A stretch of 64,000 nt of DNA. Origin: Eleftheria terrae. GTDB lineage: Bacteria > Pseudomonadota > Gammaproteobacteria > Burkholderiales > Burkholderiaceae_C. Both the position numbers and the translations under genes were made by a program. A model generated the notes under the pieces. The model saw nothing but the letters and a program-made list of their open reading frames with translations, had not been told where the DNA came from and ran no database searches. Shown in pieces: positions 45,739 through 54,610 of the stretch (within the stretch, counting starts at the first letter, position 1; every line of letters starts with the position of its first letter). The DNA lies in the NCBI RefSeq assembly GCF_030419005.1, contig NZ_CP106951.1, positions 5,146,001 to 5,210,000 of the forward strand, read 5' to 3'.

Positions 45739-46959
45739 ATGGCCAGCGAGACCCCACGCGTGACGCTCAGCGAAACCCAGGCGCCGGTGGCCCGCGGCTT
45801 TGCCGCGGTGCTGCGGCGCGAGTGGCAGCGGCTGCGGGCCGACGCCTGGGACCTCGCCATGCTTGGCTGGATCCCGCTGCTGGTGTGCGCGCTGACATGG
45901 TGGATCTTCTCCGCCGGCATCGCGCGGGACGTGCCCGTCGTGGTCGTCGACCACGACCGCAGCGCGCTGTCGCGCTCATTGGTGCGCATGCTGGAGCAGG
46001 CGCCTGGCATTGCAGTGGTCGGCCAGCCCGCCAGCGAGGCGGAGGCGCTGCAATGGCTGCGCGAGCGCCGGGCCTATGGGGTGCTGCTGGTGCCGCGCCA
46101 GCTGCAGCAGCAGCTGCTGACCGGGCGCGCCGCGAGCGTGCAGTGGTTCTACAACGGCCAGTTCTCGGCCCATGTGGGCGGCCTGACGCGTGACGTGCGC
46201 ACGGTGGTCTCTACCCTGTCGGCCGGGGCCGAGCTCACTGCGCGCGAGAAGCGCGGCGCCTCGGTGGTGCAGGCCCGCCAGCAGTTCGAGCCGATCCGGC
46301 TCCGGCTGGTGAGCCTCTACAACGAGAACGCCAACTACGAGGCCTTCCTGGCGCTGGCGGTGATTCCGTCGATGCTGCAGATCTTCATCACCCTGGCGGC
46401 AGTCACGGCCATCGGCCGCGAGCTGAAGGCCGGCAGCGTGCCGCAGTGGCTGGCCGCGGCCGGCCAGCGCTGGGGCACCGCGCTGGCCGGCAAGCTGGCC
46501 ATCCCGGCGCTGGCCTTCACGCTGCACGGCCTGCTGTTCGTGCTGTTCTTCAGCCAGGTGCGCGGCTGGGCCGTCGAGGGCAGTGCGGCCGCGCTGCTGG
46601 TGGGGGTGCTGCTGTTGGTGACGGCCTACCTCGCCGTGGGCACCCTGATGATCGCCGCCACGCTGGCCTTGCGGACCGCCTTGTCGATGGCCGCCTTCGT
46701 TACCGCGCCGGCCTTCGCCTTCTCGGGCCAGGGCTTTCCGCTGATGGCCATGCCGCCGCTGGCCCGTGGCTGGGCCGAGGCCTTGCCGCTGACGCACTAC
46801 CTGCAGCTGCAGAGCCGCCACTGGCTGGCCGGCGCGCCCTGGGCCTACGGCGTGGGTGACCTGCTGGTGCTGGCCGGCTTCACGCTCGCTGCCGGCCTGG
46901 CAGGGGGCTGGCTGTTGAAGCGGCGCGCGCTGTCGCCGGCGGCCTGGGGGCGCACGTGA
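45739..46959 (+). CDS. ABC-2 type permease, first of a tandem pair
   Basis: A 406-residue membrane protein of the ABC-2/YhhJ-YbhS type. One N-terminal helix (LGWIPLLVCALTWWIFSAGI) is followed by a periplasmic domain of about 140 residues (VPVVVVDHDRSALSRSLVRM and AYGVLLVPRQLQQQL). A C-terminal block of about five helices follows (from about residue 205). The pattern of a first helix, extracytoplasmic domain and five-helix block is diagnostic. The ATG at 45739 is preferred to the GTG two codons earlier. Its stop overlaps the GTG of the second permease by four bases. Confidence 0.87.
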   Translation: MASETPRVTLSETQAPVARGFAAVLRREWQRLRADAWDLAMLGWIPLLVCALTWWIFSAGIARDVPVVVVDHDRSALSRSLVRMLEQAPGIAVVGQPASEAEALQWLRERRAYGVLLVPRQLQQQLLTGRAASVQWFYNGQFSAHVGGLTRDVRTVVSTLSAGAELTAREKRGASVVQARQQFEPIRLRLVSLYNENANYEAFLALAVIPSMLQIFITLAAVTAIGRELKAGSVPQWLAAAGQRWGTALAGKLAIPALAFTLHGLLFVLFFSQVRGWAVEGSAAALLVGVLLLVTAYLAVGTLMIAATLALRTALSMAAFVTAPAFAFSGQGFPLMAMPPLARGWAEALPLTHYLQLQSRHWLAGAPWAYGVGDLLVLAGFTLAAGLAGGWLLKRRALSPAAWGRT

Positions 46960-48089
46960 ACGCGCTGCGCGCCGGTGGCGCCGCCTTCCTCGCCACCTGG
47001 CGCGCCATGCTGGGTGATACCGGCGCACTGATGTTGCTGTTCGCCGGTGGCCTGGTGTACTCCTTCTTCTATCCCTTGCCCTATGCGCGGGAAAGCGTGC
47101 AGCGGGTGCCGGTGGCGGTGGTGGACCAGGACCACAGTGCGCTGTCCCGCCAGCTCACCCGCTTTGCCCAAGCCCATCCCTCGGTGAACGTGGTCGCCGT
47201 GACGCCCGACCTGCGTGAGGCGCAGGACCTGCTGTGGCGCAACCAGATCGCCGGCACGCTGTTCATTCCCGCCGGCCTGCAGGGCAAGGTGCTGAGCGGC
47301 CGGCAGGCGGAGGTCGAGATTGCCGGCAACGGGGTCTACATGATGCTGAACAAGGCGGTGCTCAATGGCCTGGCCGAGGCGGTCGGCACGGTCTCGGCCG
47401 GCATCGAGGTGAAACGGCTGTCGGCGGCATCGCCGTCCCCGGCCCAGGCACTGGCGCAGCGCCAGCCGCTCGGCTTCAATGCGGTGGCGCTGTTCAACGT
47501 GCGGGAGGGCTACGGCGCCTACGTGGTGCCCGGCGTGGCGGTGCTCATCGTGCAGCAGACGCTGCTGCTGGCCATCACGCTGATGTTCGGCTCCTGGGTC
47601 GAGCGGGGCGGTTTCCCGGTGCGGCGCGACCTGCCGGGCTACTTCGGCATGCTGTTCGCGTTCGCCTCGGTGGCGGTGATCAACAGCGCCTACTACTTCG
47701 GCTTCGTGATGTGGTGGCAAGACTATCCGCGCGGCGGCAATCCACTCGGCCTGGCGCTGTTCGTGCCGCTGTTCGGACTGGCGGTGGCGGCTTTCGGCAT
47801 GCTGCTGGGCAGCTGGTTCCGCACCCGCGAGCGGAGCGCCCAGCTGCTGCTGTGCGCCGCCATGCCGCTGATGTTCCTGTCCGGCCTGTCGTGGCCGCTG
47901 GAGGCGCTGCCCGAGCCCTTGCTGGCCTTGCGCTGGCTGGTGCCCTCGACACCGGGCATCCAGGGCTTCATTGCGCTGAACCAGCTGGGCGCCCGGCTGC
48001 CCGAGGTGGCCGCCGAGGCGGCCGGCCTGGGCGCGCTGCTGCTGGCCTGCGTGGGCCTGGGCTTGTGGCGCTGGAAGAAGGCCGGGTAG
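46956..48089 (+). CDS. ABC-2 type permease, second of a tandem pair
   Basis: A 377-residue homologue of the preceding permease. Again there is one N-terminal helix (GALMLLFAGGLVYSFFYPLP), a periplasmic domain (VPVAVVDQDHSALSRQLTRF, AGTLFIPAGLQGKVL) and five C-terminal helices with LPLMFLSGLSWPLEALPEPL-type residues near the end. It starts at a GTG overlapping the stop of the first permease (GTGA). No nucleotide-binding-domain gene follows; the next gene is on the other strand. The pair probably forms a heterodimeric exporter that borrows an ATPase encoded elsewhere. The cargo is unknown. Confidence 0.87.
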   Translation: MNALRAGGAAFLATWRAMLGDTGALMLLFAGGLVYSFFYPLPYARESVQRVPVAVVDQDHSALSRQLTRFAQAHPSVNVVAVTPDLREAQDLLWRNQIAGTLFIPAGLQGKVLSGRQAEVEIAGNGVYMMLNKAVLNGLAEAVGTVSAGIEVKRLSAASPSPAQALAQRQPLGFNAVALFNVREGYGAYVVPGVAVLIVQQTLLLAITLMFGSWVERGGFPVRRDLPGYFGMLFAFASVAVINSAYYFGFVMWWQDYPRGGNPLGLALFVPLFGLAVAAFGMLLGSWFRTRERSAQLLLCAAMPLMFLSGLSWPLEALPEPLLALRWLVPSTPGIQGFIALNQLGARLPEVAAEAAGLGALLLACVGLGLWRWKKAG

Positions 48090-48154
48090 CGCTTGCTTCC
48101 CGGGCCGGGGCGCCGCTTCCGGCGTCGCCGGCCCGCCGGGCAGGTGCGCGCGGC

Positions 48155-48964
48155 TCAGGCGCCCGCAGCAAGCAGGGAGCGCAGGGCCCGCAGCACGCCG
48201 TCCGGTGCCTCGGCCATCAGCGCATGGCCGGCCGGCAGCTGTACCACCTGGGGCTTCAGCCATTGCACCAGCGAGGCGGTGGCCTTCGGCGAGGTCATCT
48301 GGTCCCGGCTGCCCAGCACCAGTTGCACGGGGCAGCGCACGCGGGTGGCGGCAGCCTCGGCGCCGTCATAGCGGTCGCACACGCCGAAGTCGTGGTGGAA
48401 CAGGTTGGCGCCGTCATGGGCGGCTGCGTACCTGTCCTGCAGCCGCTGCATCAGCGCCCGGCTGCTGCCCTGCAGCCAAGTGCCCGGCAGCGGCCCCGCA
48501 AGCGCGGAGTGCGAGAAGGCCACCACCTGGCCGATGGCGCGCTGCGGCGCCTGCAGGGCGGTGTCGAGCATCGCGGGCGAGACCTTCATCGGATACGCGG
48601 TGCCCACCATCGAGAGGCCGGTGGCCCGCTCGCCGAGTGCGGCCGCCGCCTCGAGCGCCACCAGCGAGCCCATGCTGTGGCCCACCACGGCGGCGCGCTG
48701 CACGCCGGCGGCCTCCAGCAGGGCGAGCACCCAGCGGGCGAGGGACGGCACGTCGGGCAGGGCAGGGCCGGCGCTGCGGCCATGGCCGGGCAGGTCCACT
48801 GCCAGCACCGCATGGCCGTGATGCGCCAGCCAGCGGCTCTGCAGGGCCCAGACACTGTGGTCATTGAGCGCGCCGTGGATCATCACGACACAGGGGCGGG
48901 CCGCATCGAAGGGCTGGCCGCCGGTGTAGGCGTAGGCCTCGCGGCCGTCGACGAGCCATTTCAT
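48155..48964 (-). CDS. Alpha/beta hydrolase coupled to the MetY-like gene
   Basis: A 269-residue alpha/beta-fold hydrolase. The oxyanion segment VVMIHGALND is at residues 26-35, and the nucleophile serine S97 lies in VVGHSMGSLVAL. The catalytic acid and histidine regions are LVLGSRDQMTSP and LPAGHALMAEAPD. There is no signal peptide. The start at 48964 overlaps the stop of the sulfhydrylase gene (ATGA, 48961-48964), so both are co-translated. The substrate is unknown; the constant pairing with metY-type genes in Burkholderiales suggests a link to sulfur amino acid or ester metabolism. Confidence 0.85.
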   Translation of the reverse strand: MKWLVDGREAYAYTGGQPFDAARPCVVMIHGALNDHSVWALQSRWLAHHGHAVLAVDLPGHGRSAGPALPDVPSLARWVLALLEAAGVQRAAVVGHSMGSLVALEAAAALGERATGLSMVGTAYPMKVSPAMLDTALQAPQRAIGQVVAFSHSALAGPLPGTWLQGSSRALMQRLQDRYAAAHDGANLFHHDFGVCDRYDGAEAAATRVRCPVQLVLGSRDQMTSPKATASLVQWLKPQVVQLPAGHALMAEAPDGVLRALRSLLAAGA

Positions 48965-50268
48965 CGTGCACCTCCTGCCTTCTCGGCCGCCTTCAGCGCG
49001 CGGGCCAGGTCGTCGATCAGGTCGTCCGGGCTCTCCAGCCCGATGGACAGGCGGATGGTGCCTTCGCCAATGCCGGCCTGCGCCAGCGCCTCGGCATCCA
49101 TGCGCGAATGGGTGGTGGAGGCCGGATGGATCACCAGCGAGCGGCAGTCGCCCACGTTGGCCAGGTGCGAGAACACCTTCAGCGCCTCGATGAACGCGCG
49201 GCCCTGCGCGCGCCGGCCCTTGATGGAGAAGCTGAACACCGAGCCGCAGCCGTGCGGCAGCAGCCGCTGGGCCAGCGCATGCCCCGGATGGCCGGGCAGC
49301 TCGGGATAGCCGACCTGCTCCACCATGGCGTGGCCCGCCAGGAACTCGACCACCCGGCGCGTGTTGGCCACATGCCGCTCCATCCGCATCGACAGGGTCT
49401 CGATGCCCTGCAGCACCAGCCAGGCGGTGTGCGGGCTCATGCAGGCACCGAAGTCGCGCAGGCCTTCGCGGCGCGCCCGCAGCAGGAAGGCGCCCACCGT
49501 GCTTTCCTCGCTGAACACCATGTCGTGGAACCCTGCATACGGCGCGCTCAGCTCCGGGAAGCGGCCGGAGCCTTCCCAGTCGAAGCGGCCGCTGTCCACC
49601 AGCAGCCCGCCCACCACCGTGCCGTGGCCCGAGAGGAACTTGGTGGCCGAATGCATCACCAGGTCGGCGCCGTGATCGAAGGGGCGCAGCAGGCAGGGCG
49701 GCGTGAAGGTGGCGTCCACCAGCAGCGGCAGGCCGTGCTCGTGGGCCAGCGCGCTGACGGCCGGGATGTCGAGCACGTCGAGTCCCGGGTTGCCCAGGCT
49801 TTCGCCGAAGAACAGCCGCGTGTTGGGCCGCACGGCCGCGCGCCAGGCGGCCAGGTCGCCGGGCGGCACGAAGGTGGTCTCGATGCCGAAGCGCGCCAGC
49901 GTGTAGTGCAGCAGGTTGTGCGAGCCGCCATAGAGCGCGGCACTGGCGACGATGTGCGAGCCGGCGCCCATCAGCGTCGACACCGCCAGGTGCAGCGCGG
50001 CCTGGCCGCTGGCGGTGGCAATGGCGCCGATGCCGCCTTCGAGGGCCGCCATGCGCTGCTCCAGCACCGCGGTGGTGGGGTTGGACAGGCGCGAGTAGAC
50101 GTGCCCCGCGCGCTCCATGTTGAACAGCGCCGCCGCATGGTCGCTGTCCTCGAAGACGAAGGAAGTGCTCAGGTAGAGCGGCACGGCGCGTGCGCCGGTG
50201 GCGGGGTCGGGGGCGCTGCCTGCGTGCAGCGCAAGGGTGTCGAAGCCGGGATCGTTGTAGCCGGGCAT
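48961..50268 (-). CDS. metY: O-acetylhomoserine sulfhydrylase-type PLP enzyme (MetY family)
   Basis: A 435-residue Cys/Met-metabolism PLP enzyme. The N-terminus PGYNDPGFDTLALHAGSAPD is characteristic of O-acetylhomoserine aminocarboxypropyltransferases. The PLP Schiff-base lysine is K210 in HSATKFLSGHGTVVGG. VYSRLSNPTTAVLEQRMAALEGG and the IHPASTTHSRM segment confirm the family. It makes homocysteine from O-acetylhomoserine and sulfide (or methanethiol to methionine). The start at 50268 is preceded by AGGAG five bases upstream; an earlier in-frame ATG at 50373 is unconvincing. It heads a two-gene operon with the hydrolase. Confidence 0.88.
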   Translation of the reverse strand: MPGYNDPGFDTLALHAGSAPDPATGARAVPLYLSTSFVFEDSDHAAALFNMERAGHVYSRLSNPTTAVLEQRMAALEGGIGAIATASGQAALHLAVSTLMGAGSHIVASAALYGGSHNLLHYTLARFGIETTFVPPGDLAAWRAAVRPNTRLFFGESLGNPGLDVLDIPAVSALAHEHGLPLLVDATFTPPCLLRPFDHGADLVMHSATKFLSGHGTVVGGLLVDSGRFDWEGSGRFPELSAPYAGFHDMVFSEESTVGAFLLRARREGLRDFGACMSPHTAWLVLQGIETLSMRMERHVANTRRVVEFLAGHAMVEQVGYPELPGHPGHALAQRLLPHGCGSVFSFSIKGRRAQGRAFIEALKVFSHLANVGDCRSLVIHPASTTHSRMDAEALAQAGIGEGTIRLSIGLESPDDLIDDLARALKAAEKAGGAR

Positions 50269-50449
50269 GGCGTCTCCTGTGGTGGGGCCGGCAGACGGTC
50301 GCATTCTTGATATGACAGTCCCCGGCGGGTGCGGATTGGTACCAGCCGTTACGGCCGGGTCCGCGGCGGACATTGTGGGCTATATTGGGACGTCGGCCCG
50401 ACCGCACCACGTCGAGCGCAGGCGGCGCCGGAAGTTAGGAGAACCTCTC

Positions 50450-50914
50450 ATGAAAGTCAGTGACATCCTTCGCGTGAAAGGCGGCACCTTGTATACCGTC
50501 TCGCCGGACCAGCCGCTGGCCGAGGCGTTGAAGGCGATGGCCGAGCGCGACATCGGCTCGCTGGTGGTGATGGAGCACGGGGACCTGGTCGGCATGCTGA
50601 CCTTTCGCGAAGTCATCCAGGCCGTCGTGCGCAACGGCGGCGCGGTGGGCCAGACGATCGTGCGCACGGTGATGGACAACGCGCCGCTCACCTGCACGCT
50701 GGAAACCGAGATCGACGAAGTGCGCCGCATGATGCTCGGCCGCCATGCGCGCTACATGCCGGTGATGAACCAGCGCACGCTGATGGGCGTGATCTCGTTC
50801 TACGACGTGGCCAAGGCGGTGGTCGACAGCCAGGACTTCGAGAACCGCATGCTCAAGGCCTACATCCGCGACTGGCCGGGCGCCGACGGCGGCGAGCCGG
50901 TGCAGACACTCTGA
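50450..50914 (+). CDS. CBS-domain pair protein
   Basis: A 154-residue protein made of two CBS motifs forming one Bateman module (about residues 8-65 and 75-135), with [20 protein letters not shown] and [20 protein letters not shown] as their conserved second halves. Such stand-alone modules bind adenine nucleotides or SAM and regulate partners; which partner is unknown here. TTAGGAGAACCTCTC precedes the ATG at 50450. The 181-base gap to the divergent metY gene holds both promoters, with a TATATT at 50381-50386 as a possible -10 for this gene. Confidence 0.87.
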   Translation: MKVSDILRVKGGTLYTVSPDQPLAEALKAMAERDIGSLVVMEHGDLVGMLTFREVIQAVVRNGGAVGQTIVRTVMDNAPLTCTLETEIDEVRRMMLGRHARYMPVMNQRTLMGVISFYDVAKAVVDSQDFENRMLKAYIRDWPGADGGEPVQTL

Positions 50915-51128
50915 TCCTGGCGTCCCCGGCTGCGCGGCAGGCGTTGGCAGCCGCGCGGACGCGGCCGACCGAAGCGGGCCCTGCGGGGCCCGCTTTGCCA
51001 GGGGCAGGCGCCGGGCGGTGGCCTGCCGCCCGGGCCACGGACGGCGCGTAGAATCGGCGGCTTCCGCAACCTGCTCGCCTGGCGCCCCCGCACGGGTGCG
51101 ACGCGGGCCCTACCGTCGTCTCCTCCCC

Positions 51129-52235
51129 ATGTCCGGCAGCACCTTCGGCCTCCTGTTCCGCGTCACCAACTTCGGCGAATCGCACGGTCCGGCCATCGGT
51201 TGCGTGATCGACGGCTGCCCTCCCGGCATGGAGCTGTCGGAGGCCGACATCCAGCCCGAGCTGGACCGCCGCCGTCCCGGCACCTCGCGCCATGTCACGC
51301 AGCGCAACGAGCCCGATGCGGTCGAGATCCTCTCCGGCGTGCACGAAGGCCGCACCACCGGCACCCCCATCTGCCTGCTGATCCGCAACACCGACCAGCG
51401 CAGCAAGGACTACGGCAACATCCTGCAGACCTTCCGGCCCGGCCATGCCGACTACACCTACTGGCACAAGTACGGCATCCGCGACCCCCGCGGCGGCGGC
51501 CGCTCGTCCGCGCGGCTGACCGCGCCCATGGTGGGTGCCGGTGCAGTGGCGCGCAAATGGCTCAAGCAGCAGTACGGCACCGAGCTGCAGGGCTGCATGA
51601 CCCAGCTCGGCGAGCTGGCCATTCCCTTCGAAGGCTGGGAGCATGTCGGCGAGAACCCCTTCTTTGCCGCCAATGCCACCATGGTGCCGCAGCTGGAGGA
51701 TTACATGGACGCGCTGCGCAAGGCCGGCGATTCGGTGGGCGCGCGCATCTACGTCGAGGCGCGCCGGGTGCCGGTCGGCCTGGGCGAGCCGCTGTTCGAC
51801 AAGCTCGATGCCGACATCGCCTACGCGATGATGGGCATCAACGCGGTGAAGGGCGTGGAGGTTGGCGCGGGCTTCGCCAGCGTGGCGCAGAAGGGCACCG
51901 AGCACGGCGACGCGCTGAGCCCGGACGGCTTTCGCAGCAACAACGCCGGCGGGGTGCTGGGCGGCATCAGCACCGGTCAGGACATCACCGTCTCGCTGGC
52001 CATCAAGCCGACCAGCTCCATCCGCTCGCCGCGTGAATCGATCGACCTGGCCGGCCAGAGCGCGACGGTCGAGACCTTCGGCCGCCACGACCCCTGCGTC
52101 GGCATCCGCGCCACGCCCATCGCGGAAGCGATGCTGGCCCTGGTGCTGATGGATCACGCGCTGCGCCACCGCGCCCAGTGCGGCGATGTGCGAGTGGACA
52201 CGCCGCGCATTGCCGGCCGTGCGCCGCAGGGCTGA
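51129..52235 (+). CDS. aroC: Chorismate synthase
   Basis: A 368-residue FMN-dependent chorismate synthase, last step of the shikimate pathway, providing chorismate for aromatic amino acids and for PabB. Family landmarks are the N-terminal [20 protein letters not shown], then [20 protein letters not shown] and [19 protein letters not shown], with [20 protein letters not shown] near the end. The ATG at 51129 gives the usual MSGSTFG start. It stands alone on its strand. A perfect GC hairpin (52246-52253/52258-52265, loop CTCC) directly after the stop may act as a weak terminator. Confidence 0.97.
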   Translation: MSGSTFGLLFRVTNFGESHGPAIGCVIDGCPPGMELSEADIQPELDRRRPGTSRHVTQRNEPDAVEILSGVHEGRTTGTPICLLIRNTDQRSKDYGNILQTFRPGHADYTYWHKYGIRDPRGGGRSSARLTAPMVGAGAVARKWLKQQYGTELQGCMTQLGELAIPFEGWEHVGENPFFAANATMVPQLEDYMDALRKAGDSVGARIYVEARRVPVGLGEPLFDKLDADIAYAMMGINAVKGVEVGAGFASVAQKGTEHGDALSPDGFRSNNAGGVLGGISTGQDITVSLAIKPTSSIRSPRESIDLAGQSATVETFGRHDPCVGIRATPIAEAMLALVLMDHALRHRAQCGDVRVDTPRIAGRAPQG

Positions 52236-52581
52236 ACGGCCCACCGGCGGCCGCTCCCGGCCGCCCGCCTCTTGGCATGTCCTCCCTCCCGAGATGGCTT
52301 GCCCATGGCACGGCCTGGTCCGTCGTGCACCACGGATCGGTCCCGCCAGGGCTCGGGGTTGACCCTGAGCTGCGCGGAAACTACGGCGCCGCCGCGCCGG
52401 GCGCTGCCGGGGCCGGCGCGATGCCCAGGATGCTACTTACACAACATGCATCAGGTAATCGCGCCAACAGGTGCATCAGGCAGGGGCGGTGACTAATCTG
52501 TGCCTCGGTCCCTAGGGACCCCAGCGGACAGAGGCGCCACGACCTCGCGTCCCGACCCCCCTACAGCAGGAGACACCGTCC
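52236..52581. other. Intergenic region between aroC and the amylase gene, with a short direct repeat
   Basis: These 346 bases hold no convincing gene. They contain the hairpin after aroC (52246-52265) and two copies of TGCATCAGG at 52447-52455 and 52472-52480, 25 bases apart, lying 100-135 bases before the amylase start. That spacing could suit a regulator bound on one DNA face. No clear -35/-10 pair was recognised. Confidence 0.45.
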
Positions 52582-54465
52582 ATGTTCCATTCGCCTTGCG
52601 CCACCGCGCAGGGGCGCGCTCGCCCCCATCGCTTCTTCTCCACCCTGCGCCGCACCGCCTTTGCGCTGGCCGCGGCGGGCGCCCTCGGCGCCGCCCCCTG
52701 GGCCGCCGGCCCCGCGCAGGCCCAGTCCAGCGCCCGCACCGCCTTCGTCCAGCTCTTCGAATGGAAATGGACCGACGTGGCCAGGGAATGCGAAAGCTAC
52801 CTCGGGCCCAAGGGCTTCGCCGCGGTGCAGGTCTCGCCACCGACCGAGCATGCCTGGATCACCAACGGCGACGGCGCACCCTATCCCTGGTGGATGCGCT
52901 ACCAGACCGTGAGCTACAACCTGGACCGCAGCCGCAGCGGCACGCGGGCAGAGTTCGTCGACATGGTGCAGCGCTGCAAGGCCGCAGGCGTGGGCATCTA
53001 TGTCGATGCGGTGATCAACCACATGGCCAGCGGCAGCGGCACCTCGAGTGCCGGGCGCGGCTGGCGCTACCACGACTTCCCCGGCCTGTATGGCCCCAAC
53101 GACTTCCATTCGCCGGTCTGCGCGATCAACGACTACAACAATGCGGACAATGTGCAGAACTGCGAGCTCTCCTACCTGCAGGACCTGAACACCGGCAGCA
53201 GCTATGTACGCGGCAAGATCAGCGACTACCTGGTCGAGATGGTCACGCTCGGCGTGAAGGGCTTTCGCATCGATGCGGCCAAGCACATCAGCCCGGCCGA
53301 CCTGACCGCCATCATCGACAACGTCAACGCGCGTGCCGGCGGCAACCAGCCCTACTGGTTCCTCGAAGTGATCGGCGCGGCCGGCGAGGCGGTGCAGCCC
53401 CACCACTACTACGGGCTCAGCGGCAGCCAGGTGAACATCACCGAGTTCGGCTATGGCAAGCAGCTCTATGGCAAGTTCAACGGCGGCCGGCTGGCCGACC
53501 TGCGCAGCTTCGGCGAGAGCTGGGGCCTGATGCCCAGCAGCAAGGCGGTGGCCTTTGTCGACAACCACGACAAGCAGCGCGGCCACGCCGGCGGGGGCAG
53601 CTACATCACCTACCACTACGGCGCCACCTACGACCTGGCCAACATCTTCATGCTGGCCTGGCCATACGGCTATCCGGCCCTGATGTCGAGCTATGCCTTC
53701 AACCGCAGCAGCACCTACGACACGAGCTTCGGCCCGCCCCACTATGGCGACGGCGCCACCAGGGGGCCGTGGGATGGCGGCGTGCCCAGCCCGGCGTGCT
53801 TCAACCAGAGCGTGGGCGGCTGGGTGTGCGAGCACCGCTGGCGCGGCATTGGCAACATGGTGGGTTTCCGCAACGCGACGCTGGCCAACTGGACGGTGAC
53901 CGACTGGTGGGACAACGGCAACAACCAGATCGCCTTCGGTCGCGGCAATGCCGGCTTTGTCGTCATCAACAAGGAAGGCGGGGCGCTGACGCGCAGCTTC
54001 AAGACCAGCCTGCCGGCCGGCCAGTACTGCGACGTCATCTCGGGTGACTACAGCAACGGCCACTGCAGCGGCACCGTCGCCACGGTGGACGGCGGCGGCA
54101 ATGTGACGCTGACTGCGCCGCCCAATGGTGCGGCGGCCATCCACATCGGCGCCCGCGTGGACGGCGGTGGCTCGGCGAGCCAGACTTTCCAGGTGAGTGC
54201 CGGCACGGCGTCGGGGCAGTCGGTCTACCTGGTGGGCAACCAGTCGAGCCTGGCCAACTGGAGCCCGGCCGCCGCGATCGCGCTGGCGCGCAGCGGCACC
54301 GACAGCTGGCGCGCCACGGTGGCAATGCCGGCGAACAGCCGCGTCGAGTACAAGTACATCAAGAAGGATGCCACCGGCAACGTCACCTGGGAGAGCGGCA
54401 GCAACCGCCTGCTGACCACCCCGTCGGCCGGCGGCTCCGCCACCACCACGGACAGCTGGAAGTGA
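52582..54465 (+). CDS. Secreted alpha-amylase, GH13 with C-terminal CBM20 starch-binding domain
   Basis: A 627-residue secreted glycoside hydrolase. A signal peptide ends near AQA-QSS (residue 47). The (beta/alpha)8 barrel has all GH13 regions: DAVINH (142-147), GFRIDAAKH with nucleophile D231, the acid/base E262 in WFLEVIG, and FVDNHD with transition-state D330. The opening AFVQLFEWKWTDVARECESY and VQVSPPTEHA resemble the animal/actinobacterial amylase subgroup (GH13_24/32) rather than typical proteobacterial ones. Residues ~530-627 are a CBM20 module (VYLVGNQSSLANWSPAAAIA, then RVEYKYIKKDATGNVTWESG). It would cut extracellular starch to maltodextrins, feeding the sugar uptake genes downstream. 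Confidence 0.93.
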   Translation: MFHSPCATAQGRARPHRFFSTLRRTAFALAAAGALGAAPWAAGPAQAQSSARTAFVQLFEWKWTDVARECESYLGPKGFAAVQVSPPTEHAWITNGDGAPYPWWMRYQTVSYNLDRSRSGTRAEFVDMVQRCKAAGVGIYVDAVINHMASGSGTSSAGRGWRYHDFPGLYGPNDFHSPVCAINDYNNADNVQNCELSYLQDLNTGSSYVRGKISDYLVEMVTLGVKGFRIDAAKHISPADLTAIIDNVNARAGGNQPYWFLEVIGAAGEAVQPHHYYGLSGSQVNITEFGYGKQLYGKFNGGRLADLRSFGESWGLMPSSKAVAFVDNHDKQRGHAGGGSYITYHYGATYDLANIFMLAWPYGYPALMSSYAFNRSSTYDTSFGPPHYGDGATRGPWDGGVPSPACFNQSVGGWVCEHRWRGIGNMVGFRNATLANWTVTDWWDNGNNQIAFGRGNAGFVVINKEGGALTRSFKTSLPAGQYCDVISGDYSNGHCSGTVATVDGGGNVTLTAPPNGAAAIHIGARVDGGGSASQTFQVSAGTASGQSVYLVGNQSSLANWSPAAAIALARSGTDSWRATVAMPANSRVEYKYIKKDATGNVTWESGSNRLLTTPSAGGSATTTDSWK

Positions 54466-54610
54466 AAGCCCGCCCTGGTGGCCAGCGAGCTGCCGGGCAA
54501 GGCAGGAGAGGACCGGGGGCGCGCGGTGCGCGCTGCCTGCCCCGGGGCCGGCCGGTGAGCCGGCCTCAGGCATCATGCGGCCCGATGCAGGGCCGCATGA
54601 TGCCGCCCGT

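Noticed and set aside
50269..50400. SAM- or SAH-type riboswitch before the metY gene
   Set aside because: Only a short GCCG-TTA-CGGC hairpin was visible; I could not place the conserved cores of the known riboswitch classes.
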